In this document: one piece after another, positions 1 through 8,667 of the stretch
Layout of the letters: every line of letters starts with the position of its first letter
How positions within the stretch are numbered: position 1 is the first letter of the stretch
Assembly: GCA_943846685.1 (NCBI GenBank)
Contig: OX044363.1
Span: 1,406,001 to 1,470,000, forward strand
Origin: an uncultured Pseudomonadales bacterium
GTDB taxonomy: Bacteria > Pseudomonadota > Gammaproteobacteria > Pseudomonadales > Porticoccaceae
Direction of reading: 5' to 3'
Length of the DNA stretch: 64,000 nucleotides
Program-made: the position numbers and the translations under genes
Notes under the pieces: model-generated
Told to the model about the DNA's origin: nothing
What the model saw: only the letters and a program-made list of their open reading frames with translations
Databases searched by the model: none

Positions 1-368
1 TGCAGGCGCGGGTCAATGGTTTTGTGCCCCTGCAGGAATCAGCTGCAACACTGCTTGCGCAGCGCGGTGTGCGCGAAGAGTCTCGCGGCTTTTACTGGCA
101 TAACGATCAACGGCTTAAGGCCGCCTCTGAGTTAAAGCTGACCCGCGACCATCTCAAGGATTTTCACAGTGCAATAACAGCCCAGGTTATATTGATTCAA
201 GCTGAGGGCAGTCCTTTCTATACCAGCAGCCCAGAGAACGATGAATCCTTTTCCTGGGTATCAAGTCTGCATCTATTAACCATGCCTGGATCACACCATC
301 TGCATATGGAAGATCAGGCCCAGCAGGTTGCTGAACAGATTCAGGGATTTTTACAACCAATAGGATAA
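1..368 (+). CDS. alpha/beta hydrolase, C-terminal part (truncated by window edge)
   Basis: The frame is already open at the left edge, so this is the 3' part of a longer gene; an internal GTG at position 24 is not a convincing start because the upstream codons read on in frame. The visible ~120 residues end in a pattern typical of the last helix of alpha/beta hydrolases: a Gly-Ser-His-His run followed by 'HMEDQAQQVAEQIQGFL', where the His would be the third member of the catalytic triad and the helix closes the fold. The nucleophile and acid are outside the window. Substrate cannot be inferred. It lies 18 bp upstream of the DUF2164 gene on the same strand. Confidence 0.7.
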   Translation, partial: QARVNGFVPLQESAATLLAQRGVREESRGFYWHNDQRLKAASELKLTRDHLKDFHSAITAQVILIQAEGSPFYTSSPENDESFSWVSSLHLLTMPGSHHLHMEDQAQQVAEQIQGFLQPIG

Positions 369-386
369 AAAGGAATTTTACAGACT

Positions 387-641
387 ATGGCAAAAATTGA
401 ATTTAATGAGCATGAGAAGGCCTCTATCGTCGCCAAGATTAAGCTCTATTTTAGCGAAGAGCTGGATCAGCATATTGCTCAGTTTGACGCCGAGTTTCTC
501 CTCGATTTCTTTAATGAAGAGATCGGTGCTTACCATTACAATCGCGGACTGGCCGATGCCAGAACAATTCTCGAAGAAAAACTTGAAACTATTACCGATG
601 CTTTTTATGAGATCGAAAAACCCACAGAATTCGCGCGTTAG
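387..641 (+). CDS. DUF2164 family protein
   Basis: An 84-residue soluble, acidic protein with no signal peptide or membrane segment. It matches the DUF2164 pattern: an alpha-helical N-terminus, then 'FDAEFLLDFFNEEIGAYHYN' and a 'GLADA' segment. The family is small, widespread in proteobacteria and has no assigned function. An AAGGA ribosome-binding sequence sits about 12 bases before the ATG, a rather long spacing. It stands 14 bp before phhB on the same strand, so the two are probably co-transcribed; this does not by itself tie it to pterin metabolism. Confidence 0.75.
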   Translation: MAKIEFNEHEKASIVAKIKLYFSEELDQHIAQFDAEFLLDFFNEEIGAYHYNRGLADARTILEEKLETITDAFYEIEKPTEFAR

Positions 642-655
642 ACGCAAGGTTAACA

Positions 656-1018
656 ATGACTGATCTTGCTACTCAATCCTGCGTAAGTTTTTCCCCGTCC
701 TCTAAAGAAGCGCCTAAATCACCCTCCAATAACGAACTTGCCGAATATCTTCAACAGCTGGTTGGCTGGCAGGTAGTCCCCGGCACAGACGCCAATAATG
801 CACTGCAAAAACTGGAAAAAACCTTTAGCTTTGATAATTACCAACAGTCGATGGATTTTACCAATCGCGTCGCTGAACTGGCCGAAGCCGAAGATCACCA
901 TCCCGCGCTGCTCACCGAATGGGGAAAAGTAAGGGTTACCTGGTGGACCCATGCTATAGGTGGTTTGCACCTGAATGACTTTATCTGTGCCGCAAAGACC
1001 GACTTGCTCAATCAGTAG
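656..1018 (+). CDS. phhB: 4a-hydroxytetrahydrobiopterin dehydratase (pterin carbinolamine dehydratase)
   Basis: A 120-residue protein of normal family length. It dehydrates 4a-hydroxytetrahydropterin to the quinonoid dihydropterin, recycling the cofactor of aromatic amino acid hydroxylases. The family signature is visible: 'EAEDHHPALLTEWGKVRV' with His81-His82, an aromatic residue, then 'WWTHAIGGLHLNDF' supplying His99 and the terminal Asp. The first ~30 residues are low-complexity and Ser/Pro-rich, so a later start is possible, but the ATG at 656 has an upstream GCAAGG. No phenylalanine hydroxylase (phhA) gene is adjacent. The next gene, convergent folE, makes the pterin precursor, which fits a shared pterin theme. 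Confidence 0.88.
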   Translation: MTDLATQSCVSFSPSSKEAPKSPSNNELAEYLQQLVGWQVVPGTDANNALQKLEKTFSFDNYQQSMDFTNRVAELAEAEDHHPALLTEWGKVRVTWWTHAIGGLHLNDFICAAKTDLLNQ

Positions 1019-1023
1019 GACAC

Positions 1024-1053
1024 AAAAAAGCCCACTTAAAAGTGGGCTTTTTC
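1024..1053. terminator. bidirectional rho-independent terminator between phhB and folE
   Basis: A perfect stem AAGCCCACTT / AAGTGGGCTT with a tiny A loop, flanked by A-tract on the left and T-tract on the right. It therefore works as an intrinsic terminator on both strands, serving the convergent phhB (+) and folE (-). Confidence 0.9.
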
Positions 1054-1077
1054 AATACTGCTTTATGCTTAAGAAGC

Positions 1078-1623
1078 TTAATGATTACTAAGCAACGTCA
1101 AAAACTCAGTGCGAGTTGCCTGATCGCTGCGGAAAGTTCCCAACATAGCCGAAGTCTTCATAGAAGAGTTCTGCTTCTCAACACCGCGCATCATCATGCA
1201 CATATGCTTGGCTTCAACAATAACCCCAACACCGCGAGCCTCAGTCACTTCCTGAATAGTTGAAGCAATCTGCTGTGCCAGCGCCTCCTGAATCTGCAGA
1301 CGACGGGCAAACATATCCACCACACGAGCAACCTTGGACAGACCTAACACCTTACCGTTGGGAATATAGGCCACATGGCATTTGCCAATAAACGGCAGCA
1401 GGTGATGTTCACAAAGTGAAAATAGCTCAATATCCTTAACAATAACCATCTCTTCAGAGTCAGAAGGGAACAGGGCATCGTTGATAACATCTTTAAGGTC
1501 CATCTCATAACCACTGGTCAGATAGGAAAATGCTTTAGCAGCTCTATCCGGAGTGTCTAACAGGCCAGGTCGGCGAATATCTTCGCCAGTGCTTTCTATT
1601 ATTTTTTCGTAGTGGTCTCTCAT
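1078..1623 (-). CDS. folE: GTP cyclohydrolase I
   Basis: 181 residues. It catalyses GTP to 7,8-dihydroneopterin triphosphate, the first step of tetrahydrofolate (and tetrahydropterin) synthesis. The zinc ligands are present: Cys71 and His74 in '[10 protein letters not shown]' and Cys142 in 'KHMCMMMRG'. The 71-residue spacing from first to last Cys equals that of the E. coli enzyme. The catalytic core '[20 protein letters not shown]' is intact. It is shorter than E. coli FolE (222 aa) at the N-terminus, as in the compact bacterial form. Transcribed toward phhB and divergent from prmB. Confidence 0.95.
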   Translation of the reverse strand: MRDHYEKIIESTGEDIRRPGLLDTPDRAAKAFSYLTSGYEMDLKDVINDALFPSDSEEMVIVKDIELFSLCEHHLLPFIGKCHVAYIPNGKVLGLSKVARVVDMFARRLQIQEALAQQIASTIQEVTEARGVGVIVEAKHMCMMMRGVEKQNSSMKTSAMLGTFRSDQATRTEFLTLLSNH

Positions 1624-1741
1624 TAATTAGTTTCCAGCTTAAAGTTATTGTGTGGTGTAAAAACGCCCTCATTCTGTAACAAAGTGCACATCATTGCCAG
1701 TTTCAGGGTTAAAATAGTTGGCTAGCGGAGAATTAATAGCA

Positions 1742-2659
1742 ATGCCAGAAAATAACACAGAAATTAACAGCAATAGTGCACCCACAGTAGGGCAGATGCT
1801 CGAGCGTGGGCAGTCACTCTTTGAAAAAAGCGGCCTCTATTTTGGTCATGGAACCGATAATAGTTGGGATGAAGCCGTCTACCTGCTCTCCTTTGCTCTC
1901 GACCTAAGCCCAGATGCCGATCGTGCAGTCTTGGAAAAGGTGCTTACAGAGCAGCAGCAACAGGAAATCGAAGACCTTTATGCCCGCCGTATCAGCGAGC
2001 GCATACCCGCGCCTTACCTAACCGGCCGCGCCTGGTTCTGTGGACTGCCCTTTAATGTCGACCAGCGAGTGATTATTCCCCGCTCGCCCATCGCCGAACT
2101 GATTATGACCGGCTTTCAACCCTGGTGTGCCAGCGAGCCCAGCAGAGTATTAGACCTCTGTACCGGCAGTGGCTGTATAGGTATAGCCTGCGCCTACGGC
2201 TTTGAGCAGGCTCAGGTAGTGCTCAGCGATATATCCCCCGAAGCCCTCGAAGTCAGCGCCAGTAATATTGAGCTGCACAAACTCGGCTACAGAGTCAGCG
2301 CCGTAGAATCGGATCTATTTAATAATCTACAGGGGCAACAGTTTGACCTGATTGTCAGCAACCCGCCCTATGTAGACGCCGATGACTATGCCAGCATGCC
2401 CGATGAATACTTCCATGAACCGGAACTAGCACTGGCCTCCGGCCATGACGGTCTCGACTTTACCCGCAGGCTTTTAAGAGAAGCGGTAGATCATCTAACC
2501 GAAGAGGGTGTACTGGTGGTAGAAGTGGGCAACTCATGGGTAGCGCTGGAGCAGGCATTCCCAACTGTGCCATTCCTATGGCTCGAATTTGAAGAGGGAG
2601 ATGGCGGCGTATTTTTGCTAACTCGCGATCAACTTGTCGAACACCGCGAATCTTTCTAA
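1742..2659 (+). CDS. prmB: ribosomal protein L3 N5-glutamine methyltransferase
   Basis: About 305 residues from the ATG at 1742; GGAG lies 11 bases upstream. An in-frame TTG at 1718 is a less likely start. It transfers methyl from S-adenosylmethionine to a glutamine of ribosomal protein L3. Visible are the SAM-binding loop 'DLCTGSGC' (near residue 138) and the catalytic NPPY motif (near 207) followed by 'DDYASMPDEYFHEPELAL', which marks PrmB/PrmC-type glutamine methyltransferases. Placement directly before aroC (78 bp apart) is the usual prmB-aroC order in gammaproteobacteria and favours PrmB over PrmC, which normally neighbours prfA. Confidence 0.92.
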   Translation: MPENNTEINSNSAPTVGQMLERGQSLFEKSGLYFGHGTDNSWDEAVYLLSFALDLSPDADRAVLEKVLTEQQQQEIEDLYARRISERIPAPYLTGRAWFCGLPFNVDQRVIIPRSPIAELIMTGFQPWCASEPSRVLDLCTGSGCIGIACAYGFEQAQVVLSDISPEALEVSASNIELHKLGYRVSAVESDLFNNLQGQQFDLIVSNPPYVDADDYASMPDEYFHEPELALASGHDGLDFTRRLLREAVDHLTEEGVLVVEVGNSWVALEQAFPTVPFLWLEFEEGDGGVFLLTRDQLVEHRESF

Positions 2660-2737
2660 TAACTTACGTATAATCGCCCACTTAACGGCTAATTACTTAG
2701 CTACGAATATAAGAAAACAACAAGGCACAGGCGCACC

Positions 2738-3823
2738 ATGTCCGGAAACACAATAGGAAAACTCTTCACCGTAACCAGTTTTGGCGAAAGCCACGGCCTA
2801 GCCATTGGCTGTATTGTTGACGGTTGTCCTCCCGGCCTGGAAATTAGCGCATCCGACCTGCAGCCCGATCTCGATCGCCGCAAGCCCGGACAGTCACGCT
2901 ACACCACCCAGCGCAAAGAAGACGACGAAGTAAAGATTCTCTCCGGCGTATTCGAAGGCCGAACCACCGGCGCAGCGATTGGTATGATGATCGAAAACAA
3001 AGATCAGAAATCCAAAGACTACAGCAAGATTAAAGACCTGTTTAGACCGGCCCATGCGGATTACACCTACCACCAAAAGTACGGTGAGCGCGACTACCGC
3101 GGTGGCGGCCGCAGCTCAGCCCGTGAGACTGCTATGCGCGTAGCTGCAGGTGGTATCGCCAAAAAGTATTTAAAAGAGCGTCTGGGCGTAGAGATATTTG
3201 GTTATGTCTCCCAGCTCGGTCCGATTGTTGCCGAACGCTTTGATCAAGACCAAATCGAACAGAACCCATTCTTCTTCCCCGATCCCGATAAGATTTCCGA
3301 ACTGGAAACCTATATGCAGGCACTGGGCAAAGAGGGCAACTCGATTGGCGCACAGGTAACCGTAGTGGCGAAAAATATGCCCGTAGGACTGGGCGAGCCA
3401 ATTTTTGATCGACTGGATGCCGAGATCGCCCATGGCCTTATGGGTATTAATGCGGTTAAAGGTGTTGAGATCGGTGCAGGATTTGATTCAGTGGCCCAGA
3501 AGGGCACCGAGCACCGCGATGAGCTAACGCCTGAAGGCTTTACCTCAAATAACTCAGGCGGCGTGCTGGGCGGTATTTCGTCCGGTCAGGATATAGTTGC
3601 CAATCTGGCGCTGAAGCCAACGTCGAGTCTGCGTATTCCCGGGCAGTCGATTAATACTGCGGGTGAATCTGCGGAAGTTATTACGACTGGTCGCCATGAT
3701 CCCTGTGTGGGAATTCGTGCGGTGCCGATTGCTGAGGCAATGTTGGCGATAACGTTGATGGATCACTATTTGCGTAATCGAGGGCAGAATGCTGATGTGG
3801 ATAGTGGGTTGAAGCCGATTTAA
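2738..3823 (+). CDS. aroC: chorismate synthase
   Basis: 361 residues, standard length. It converts 5-enolpyruvylshikimate-3-phosphate to chorismate with reduced FMN, the last step of the shikimate pathway. The N-terminus '[18 protein letters not shown]' and internal signatures '[17 protein letters not shown]' and '[18 protein letters not shown]' are diagnostic. Codon choice changes along the gene: the first two thirds favour C-ending codons, the last ~250 bases favour G- and T-ending ones. A hairpin terminator follows. Confidence 0.97.
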   Translation: MSGNTIGKLFTVTSFGESHGLAIGCIVDGCPPGLEISASDLQPDLDRRKPGQSRYTTQRKEDDEVKILSGVFEGRTTGAAIGMMIENKDQKSKDYSKIKDLFRPAHADYTYHQKYGERDYRGGGRSSARETAMRVAAGGIAKKYLKERLGVEIFGYVSQLGPIVAERFDQDQIEQNPFFFPDPDKISELETYMQALGKEGNSIGAQVTVVAKNMPVGLGEPIFDRLDAEIAHGLMGINAVKGVEIGAGFDSVAQKGTEHRDELTPEGFTSNNSGGVLGGISSGQDIVANLALKPTSSLRIPGQSINTAGESAEVITTGRHDPCVGIRAVPIAEAMLAITLMDHYLRNRGQNADVDSGLKPI

Positions 3824-3853
3824 ACCACTTCTGTCACTTTTTCTAAGCTCTCT

Positions 3854-3883
3854 TAAGCCCTCAGCTTTTATGCTGGGGGCTTA
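3854..3883 (+). terminator. probable intrinsic terminator after aroC
   Basis: A 12-bp stem TAAGCCCTCAGC / GCTGGGGGCTTA with one G-T wobble and a 6-base loop, 30 bp after the aroC stop. The tail is only weakly T-rich. Confidence 0.55.
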
Positions 3884-3963
3884 TTGCTTATAACTTGCGA
3901 AACTGCCAATTCTGCATTAATACTCTTATTTAAAATCATCTTCTCGAGATTTAAGAGGCCGTT

Positions 3964-4206
3964 ATGCAGATATTTAAATCAGAACAAACCTCAGCAGAAA
4001 AAACAGCCAGTCTGTTGATACTACTAATGGTGCTGTTGCAGGCCTTCTACGCGCTCTATGCCTATATCAGTCCCCAGGCATTTTCTGAACAGATATTATT
4101 GCTTAGCATGGCCTCCATTAGATATTTCCATTCTCTATCCCTTGTGTTTAGAGAAGTCTGCAGCAGCATCTATCAATTCGAGAAACCCAATAGCCGCATT
4201 CGATAG
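3964..4206 (+). CDS. small putative membrane protein, possibly a truncated remnant
   Basis: 80 residues from an ATG. The N-terminal half ('ASLLILLMVLLQAFYALYAY') looks like one transmembrane helix followed by a short loop. The second half loses this character and its last 72 bases overlap the convergent 3' end of the LysR gene, where the sequence is constrained by that gene. The likeliest reading is the N-terminal stump of a small multi-helix membrane protein whose rest was lost; a real short protein cannot be excluded. No function is assigned. Confidence 0.3.
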   Translation: MQIFKSEQTSAEKTASLLILLMVLLQAFYALYAYISPQAFSEQILLLSMASIRYFHSLSLVFREVCSSIYQFEKPNSRIR

Positions 4207-5022
4207 TGTCCGTTTCTTGTGATGTATATAACCCAAGTCCCGCTCAATACTCACTTTCTCAAATGGCATTACATTTAGGTCTCTAATTAGCGTCTCTGGC
4301 AATACACTCCACCCCAGCCCAATCTCAACCATCGTACTAATCGTCTCCAAATAGTTAGTCGACATTGGTGCCTTTAAAGGTATCCCTTCCTTCTGAAACA
4401 GATTCTGAATAATCCGCCCGGTATAGGTATTTAATCCCGGCAAAATAATCGGATACTCCGCAAGGTCTTTCAGCGCCGGTTTCTTTAGCTCGGCCAATGG
4501 ATGATCCTGCGCACAGATAAACCGCAGCGGGTCATTCCAAATCTTCTTACTATCAATATTGTGATGACTATCCAGTGCCAATGTAATCACCGCCAGTTCC
4601 GAATCACCATGCAATACCTGCTCATAGGCTTTCTCGGAATCCATAAACTCAATATCCAAGGTCACATTGGGATACTGCTGGGCAAACTGTTTCAGAATAG
4701 GGGGCAGGCGGTGCAGACCCAGATGGTGACTAATGGCCAATCTAAGTGTGCCGCTAGCTTCACCGGATAGATCATTAATCGCCTGCAGGGCATTTTCGTA
4801 TTCCTGCAGTATGCGTCTGGCTCTTGGTAAGAGTTCATTGCCAGCTTCGGTCAGGGATACCTGTCGGGCTATACGATCAAACAGCCTTTTACCAATCTGC
4901 TGTTCAAGCAGGGCAATACGTTTGCTGATCGCCGATTGAGTCAGGTAGAGGCTGTCGGCCGCTTCTGAAAAGGAGCCCAGTTCGGCGACGGTGATAAAGG
5001 CTTTTAGATTCTGGTTATCCAC
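4135..5022 (-). CDS. LysR-type transcriptional regulator, divergent from leuCDB
   Basis: 295 residues. An N-terminal winged helix-turn-helix (residues ~1-60: 'ITVAELGSFSEAADSLYLTQ' then 'SAISKRIALLEQQIGKRLFD') is followed by a linker helix and a periplasmic-binding-protein-like effector domain. It is divergently transcribed from leuC with a 140-bp gap containing a palindrome of LysR type. A LysR gene beside leuCDB is common in pseudomonads; control of leucine synthesis is therefore a reasonable inference, the effector is unknown. Confidence 0.88.
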   Translation of the reverse strand: MDNQNLKAFITVAELGSFSEAADSLYLTQSAISKRIALLEQQIGKRLFDRIARQVSLTEAGNELLPRARRILQEYENALQAINDLSGEASGTLRLAISHHLGLHRLPPILKQFAQQYPNVTLDIEFMDSEKAYEQVLHGDSELAVITLALDSHHNIDSKKIWNDPLRFICAQDHPLAELKKPALKDLAEYPIILPGLNTYTGRIIQNLFQKEGIPLKAPMSTNYLETISTMVEIGLGWSVLPETLIRDLNVMPFEKVSIERDLGYIHHKKRTLSNAAIGFLELIDAAADFSKHKG

Positions 5023-5041
5023 TTCTTGTAATCCTTAACAA

Positions 5042-5079
5042 ATCATTCGCCCTTCTTATGGATTCCATAAGGGAATGAT
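5042..5079. promoter_or_regulatory. palindromic operator candidate between the LysR gene and leuC
   Basis: TTATGGATTCCATAA (5056-5070) is a perfect 15-bp dyad containing a T-N11-A core, the generic LysR-binding shape. It is nested in an imperfect outer repeat: ATCATTC on the left (5042-5048) and GAATGAT on the right (5073-5079). It lies 20 bp upstream of the regulator's ATG and about 90 bp upstream of leuC, where an autoregulating LysR site would be expected. Confidence 0.5.
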
Positions 5080-5162
5080 AAATATGCTAAATATGAATTT
5101 ATTTCATCATAGTGCAGGTCTACAATAGGCGCAATAGCAAAACCTACGTCTAGGAGACGGCA

Positions 5163-6596
5163 ATGGCAGGTAAAACACTTTACGACAAGCTCTGGGATAG
5201 CCACCTTGTTAAGCAGAATAGCGATGGTTCGTCGTTGATTTATATTGATCGGCATGTCTTGCATGAGGTGACTTCACCGCAGGCATTTGAAGGTCTGCGT
5301 CTGGCGGATCGCAAGCCCTGGCGTTTGGATACCAATATCGCTACCCCTGATCACAATATCTCGACGGATAAAACCGAGCGCGATGCTGGTGTTGCCGGTA
5401 TGGCGGATGAGGTGTCGCGTATTCAGGTTCAGACCCTGGATGATAACTGCGATCTCTATGGGATTAAGGAATATAAGATCAATGAGATGGGGCAGGGTAT
5501 TGTTCATGTGATGGGTCCTGAACTGGGCGCGACTATGCCGGGTATGACCGTGGTCTGTGGTGATTCCCATACGGCGACTCATGGTGCGCTGGCTTGTTTG
5601 GCTCATGGTATTGGTACTTCTGAGGTTGAGCATGTGCTGGCTACTCAGTGTCTGGTGGCCAAGAAGATGAAGAATATGCGTGTGACGGTGGATGGCACGG
5701 TTGGCGCTGGTGTTACCCCTAAAGATGTGGTGTTGGCGATTATTGGCAAGATTGGTACTGCGGGTGGTAATGAGCACGCGATTGAGTTTGCCGGTTCGGT
5801 TTTCCGCGATATGTCGATTGAGGGTCGTATGACGGTCTGCAATATGGCGATTGAGGCGGGTGCCCGTGTCGGTATGGTGGCTGTTGATCAGAAGACTATT
5901 GATTACTGTGAAGGTCGTCAGTTTGTGCCTAAGGGTGATATGTGGGTTCAGGCGGTTGAATACTGGAATGGTTTAGTTAGTGATGGGGATGCGGTCTTTG
6001 ACACAGAGGTTGTTCTGCATGCGGATGAGATTGCGCCGCAGGTAACCTGGGGAACGTCCCCTGAGATGGTGGCACCGGTGACGGCTTCTGTACCAACCTT
6101 GGATGAGCAGTCGAATGATGAGCAGCGCAAAGGTCTTGAGCGCGCTCTGGAATATATGGGTCTTGAAGGCGGTCAGGCGATTGAGTCTATTGCTGTGGAT
6201 CGTGTGTTTATTGGTTCTTGCACTAACTCGCGCATTGAAGATATGCGTGCGGCGGCGGCTGTGGCCAAGGGTCGTCAGGTAGCCAGTTCAGTTAAGCAGG
6301 TATTAATTGTGCCTGGTTCACAGATGGTTAAGGCGCAGGCGGAAGCTGAAGGACTGGATAAGGTGTTTATTGCAGCGGGAATGGATTGGCGCGAGCCGGG
6401 TTGTTCTATGTGTCTGGCGATGAATGCGGATAAGTTGGGGGCGGGGGAGCACTGTGCTTCTACGTCGAACCGTAACTTTGAAGGTCGTCAGGGCAATGGC
6501 GGGCGTACCCATTTGATGAGTCCGGCGATGGCTGCGGCTGCGGCGGTTGCTGGTCATATTGTTGATGTACGGTCATTTGATGGAGGGGTAGTTTAA
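5163..6596 (+). CDS. leuC: 3-isopropylmalate dehydratase large subunit
   Basis: 477 residues. With LeuD it isomerises 2-isopropylmalate to 3-isopropylmalate in leucine synthesis. The three Cys ligands of the [4Fe-4S] cluster are visible: Cys353 in 'GSCTNSR' and Cys414/Cys417 in '[10 protein letters not shown]'. Aconitase-family motifs '[18 protein letters not shown]' and '[19 protein letters not shown]' are intact. Start ATG has AGGAG seven bases upstream. The stop codon TAA overlaps the leuD ATG by one base, indicating translational coupling. The coding sequence is rich in G- and T-ending codons, unlike prmB and early aroC. Confidence 0.97.
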   Translation: MAGKTLYDKLWDSHLVKQNSDGSSLIYIDRHVLHEVTSPQAFEGLRLADRKPWRLDTNIATPDHNISTDKTERDAGVAGMADEVSRIQVQTLDDNCDLYGIKEYKINEMGQGIVHVMGPELGATMPGMTVVCGDSHTATHGALACLAHGIGTSEVEHVLATQCLVAKKMKNMRVTVDGTVGAGVTPKDVVLAIIGKIGTAGGNEHAIEFAGSVFRDMSIEGRMTVCNMAIEAGARVGMVAVDQKTIDYCEGRQFVPKGDMWVQAVEYWNGLVSDGDAVFDTEVVLHADEIAPQVTWGTSPEMVAPVTASVPTLDEQSNDEQRKGLERALEYMGLEGGQAIESIAVDRVFIGSCTNSRIEDMRAAAAVAKGRQVASSVKQVLIVPGSQMVKAQAEAEGLDKVFIAAGMDWREPGCSMCLAMNADKLGAGEHCASTSNRNFEGRQGNGGRTHLMSPAMAAAAAVAGHIVDVRSFDGGVV

Positions 6597-7243
6597 TGAA
6601 AGCATTTACTGCACACCGTGGTTTGGTCGGTCCTATGGATCGCGCTAACGTAGACACGGATATGATTATCCCTAAGCAGTTTCTTAAGTCGATTAAGCGC
6701 AGTGGCTTTGGGCCAAATCTGTTTGATGAGTTGCGTTATATGGATGAGGGGCAGCCGGGTGCGGACTGTTCTAATCGTCCGGTTAATCCGGATTTTCCCT
6801 TGAACTTCCCACGCTTTAAAGGGGCTTCAGTTCTATTGGCGCGTAAGAACTTTGGCTGTGGTTCTAGTCGTGAGCATGCGCCCTGGGCGCTGGAAGACTA
6901 TGGCTTTAATGCGGTGATTGCGCCCAGTTATGCGGATATCTTCTACAACAACTGTTTTAAGAATGGTCTGTTGCCGGTGATATTGACGGAAGAGCAGGTG
7001 GATATTCTATTTAATGAGATGAATGCGGAAGAGGGCTACCAGCTTTCTATTGATCTGCCCGCGCAGACGGTGACAACCGATTCTGGCCATGTGTTTTCGT
7101 TTGAGTTGGATAAGTTCCGTAAAGAGTGTCTGCTCAATGGTTTGGATGAGATTGGTTTGACGCTTAAAGAAGCAGACGCCATTAAAGATTATGAGGCTCA
7201 GCGTGCGGCACAGCATCCCTGGGTATTTGGAGCGATTAAATAA
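6596..7243 (+). CDS. leuD: 3-isopropylmalate dehydratase small subunit
   Basis: 215 residues, the swivel-domain partner of LeuC. Begins '[20 protein letters not shown]', typical of LeuD, with '[13 protein letters not shown]' and '[13 protein letters not shown]' motifs that place substrate-binding Ser-Arg residues. One-base overlaps (TAATG) join it to leuC upstream and leuB downstream, so the three subunits/enzymes are made from one coupled message. Confidence 0.97.
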   Translation: MKAFTAHRGLVGPMDRANVDTDMIIPKQFLKSIKRSGFGPNLFDELRYMDEGQPGADCSNRPVNPDFPLNFPRFKGASVLLARKNFGCGSSREHAPWALEDYGFNAVIAPSYADIFYNNCFKNGLLPVILTEEQVDILFNEMNAEEGYQLSIDLPAQTVTTDSGHVFSFELDKFRKECLLNGLDEIGLTLKEADAIKDYEAQRAAQHPWVFGAIK

Positions 7244-8322
7244 TGACAGATAAGAAGAAGGTTTTAGTATTACCCGGCGACAATATTGGCCCTGAAATTG
7301 TCACTGAAGCGGTTAAGGTGCTTGAGACGGTTAGTAATAAGTATGGTCTGGGTATTGAGTTGGATTACGCCCATCTGGGTGGTGCGGCTCTGGATGCGGT
7401 GGGTGAGCCCTGTCCCAAAGAGACTCTGGATAAGGCGCGTAGTTCTGATGCTATTTTGCTCGGTGCTGTGGGTGGTCCTCAGTGGGATGATGTTGAACGT
7501 CATTTGCGTCCGGAGAAGGGCTTGTTAACCATCCGTTCTGAGTTAGATCTATTTGGTAATCTGCGTCCGGCGATTATGTATCCGCAGTTGGCTCATGCTT
7601 CTTCGTTAAAGCCTGAGTTTGTCTCTGGTTTGGATATCTTGATTGTTCGCGAGTTGGTGGGTGGTATTTACTTTGGTGAGCCGCGCGGTATTCGCACGCT
7701 GGAGAATGGCGAGCGTGAGGGTTACAACACCTATAAGTACAGTGAGTCTGAGATTCGCCGTATTGGTCGTATGGCGTTTGAAGCAGCAATGGTTCGCGAT
7801 AAGCGTCTCTGTTCAGTCGATAAGTCCAATGTATTAGAAGCGACCGTACTCTGGAAGGAAATTATTACGGAGTTGGCGGCGGACTACCCTGAGGTGGAGT
7901 TGAGCCATATGTATGTGGATAACGCGGCGATGCAGTTGGTAATGGCGCCTAAGCAGTTTGATGTGATTGTTACCGGTAATATGTTTGGTGATATTTTGTC
8001 GGATACGGCGGCTATGTTGACCGGTTCTATCGGTATGTTGCCTTCAGCCTCGCTGGATAAAGATGGTGGCGGTATGTATGAACCCTGTCATGGTTCGGCG
8101 CCGGATATTGCGGGGCAGGGGGTGGCTAATCCGTTGGCGACTATTTTGTCGGTGGCGATGATGTTGCGTTATTCGCTGGATGCGGTTGAGGCGGCGGATG
8201 CGATTGAGAAGGCGGTGAGTGATGTGCTGGATCAGGGGTTGCGGACTGGGGATATTTATACCGATGGTATGACGCGGGTTGGTACGGTTGAGATGGGTGA
8301 TGCGGTGGTCGCGGCGCTTTAG
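7243..8322 (+). CDS. leuB: 3-isopropylmalate dehydrogenase
   Basis: 359 residues, normal length. NAD-dependent oxidative decarboxylation of 3-isopropylmalate to 2-ketoisocaproate. Features seen: '[11 protein letters not shown]' at the N-terminus, '[11 protein letters not shown]', the catalytic Tyr/Lys region '[14 protein letters not shown]', and the signature '[20 protein letters not shown]'. Last gene of leuCDB; no hairpin terminator is obvious after it, but a REP pair lies 170-290 bp downstream and could shape the 3' end. Confidence 0.97.
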   Translation: MTDKKKVLVLPGDNIGPEIVTEAVKVLETVSNKYGLGIELDYAHLGGAALDAVGEPCPKETLDKARSSDAILLGAVGGPQWDDVERHLRPEKGLLTIRSELDLFGNLRPAIMYPQLAHASSLKPEFVSGLDILIVRELVGGIYFGEPRGIRTLENGEREGYNTYKYSESEIRRIGRMAFEAAMVRDKRLCSVDKSNVLEATVLWKEIITELAADYPEVELSHMYVDNAAMQLVMAPKQFDVIVTGNMFGDILSDTAAMLTGSIGMLPSASLDKDGGGMYEPCHGSAPDIAGQGVANPLATILSVAMMLRYSLDAVEAADAIEKAVSDVLDQGLRTGDIYTDGMTRVGTVEMGDAVVAAL

Positions 8323-8493
8323 TTTGTGATGCCAGGCTTTGAACGTCATCCGAGTTTTTGACGGTAATACCATGCCATGCTTGGGTGGGATTACAGGCTT
8401 GTGTGCCATCCAGTCTAGCTACAGCGCTGTCATCCCGACCGGAGTGGAGGGTTCTCGTCAAGCTGGCAGAGACTCAGGCTATGGGTTCCCTGT

Positions 8494-8615
8494 TCAGGAG
8501 GTCCTTCGACTTCGCTCAGGATGACAATTAGGTGCTCAGGATGACAATTAGGCGCTCAGGATGACAACGAAACCACTGTCATCCTGACAGAGCGAAGCGA
8601 CGAAGGATCTCCTGC
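8494..8615. repeat. REP-like inverted pair with internal 20-bp tandem repeat (leuB-asd gap)
   Basis: The 345-bp gap between leuB and asd holds two facing copies of the local REP family: AGGTCCTTCG...CTCAGGATGAC (about 8496-8526) and its inverted partner at 8578-8611, which begins GTCATCCTGACAGAGCGAAG and ends GGATCTC. Between them a 20-bp unit starting GCTCAGGATGACAATTAGG is repeated at 8514, 8534 and 8554 (third copy partial). The pair can fold into a long hairpin. No gene is seen in the gap. Confidence 0.8.
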
Positions 8616-8667
8616 AGTTGGCAGAGACATGATTAAGAATTAATTAAATTTAAGAGAGTTTAGAAAA

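Noticed and set aside
8339..8524. Small protein in the leuB-asd gap
   Set aside because: It is built largely of REP sequence and has no ribosome-binding site.
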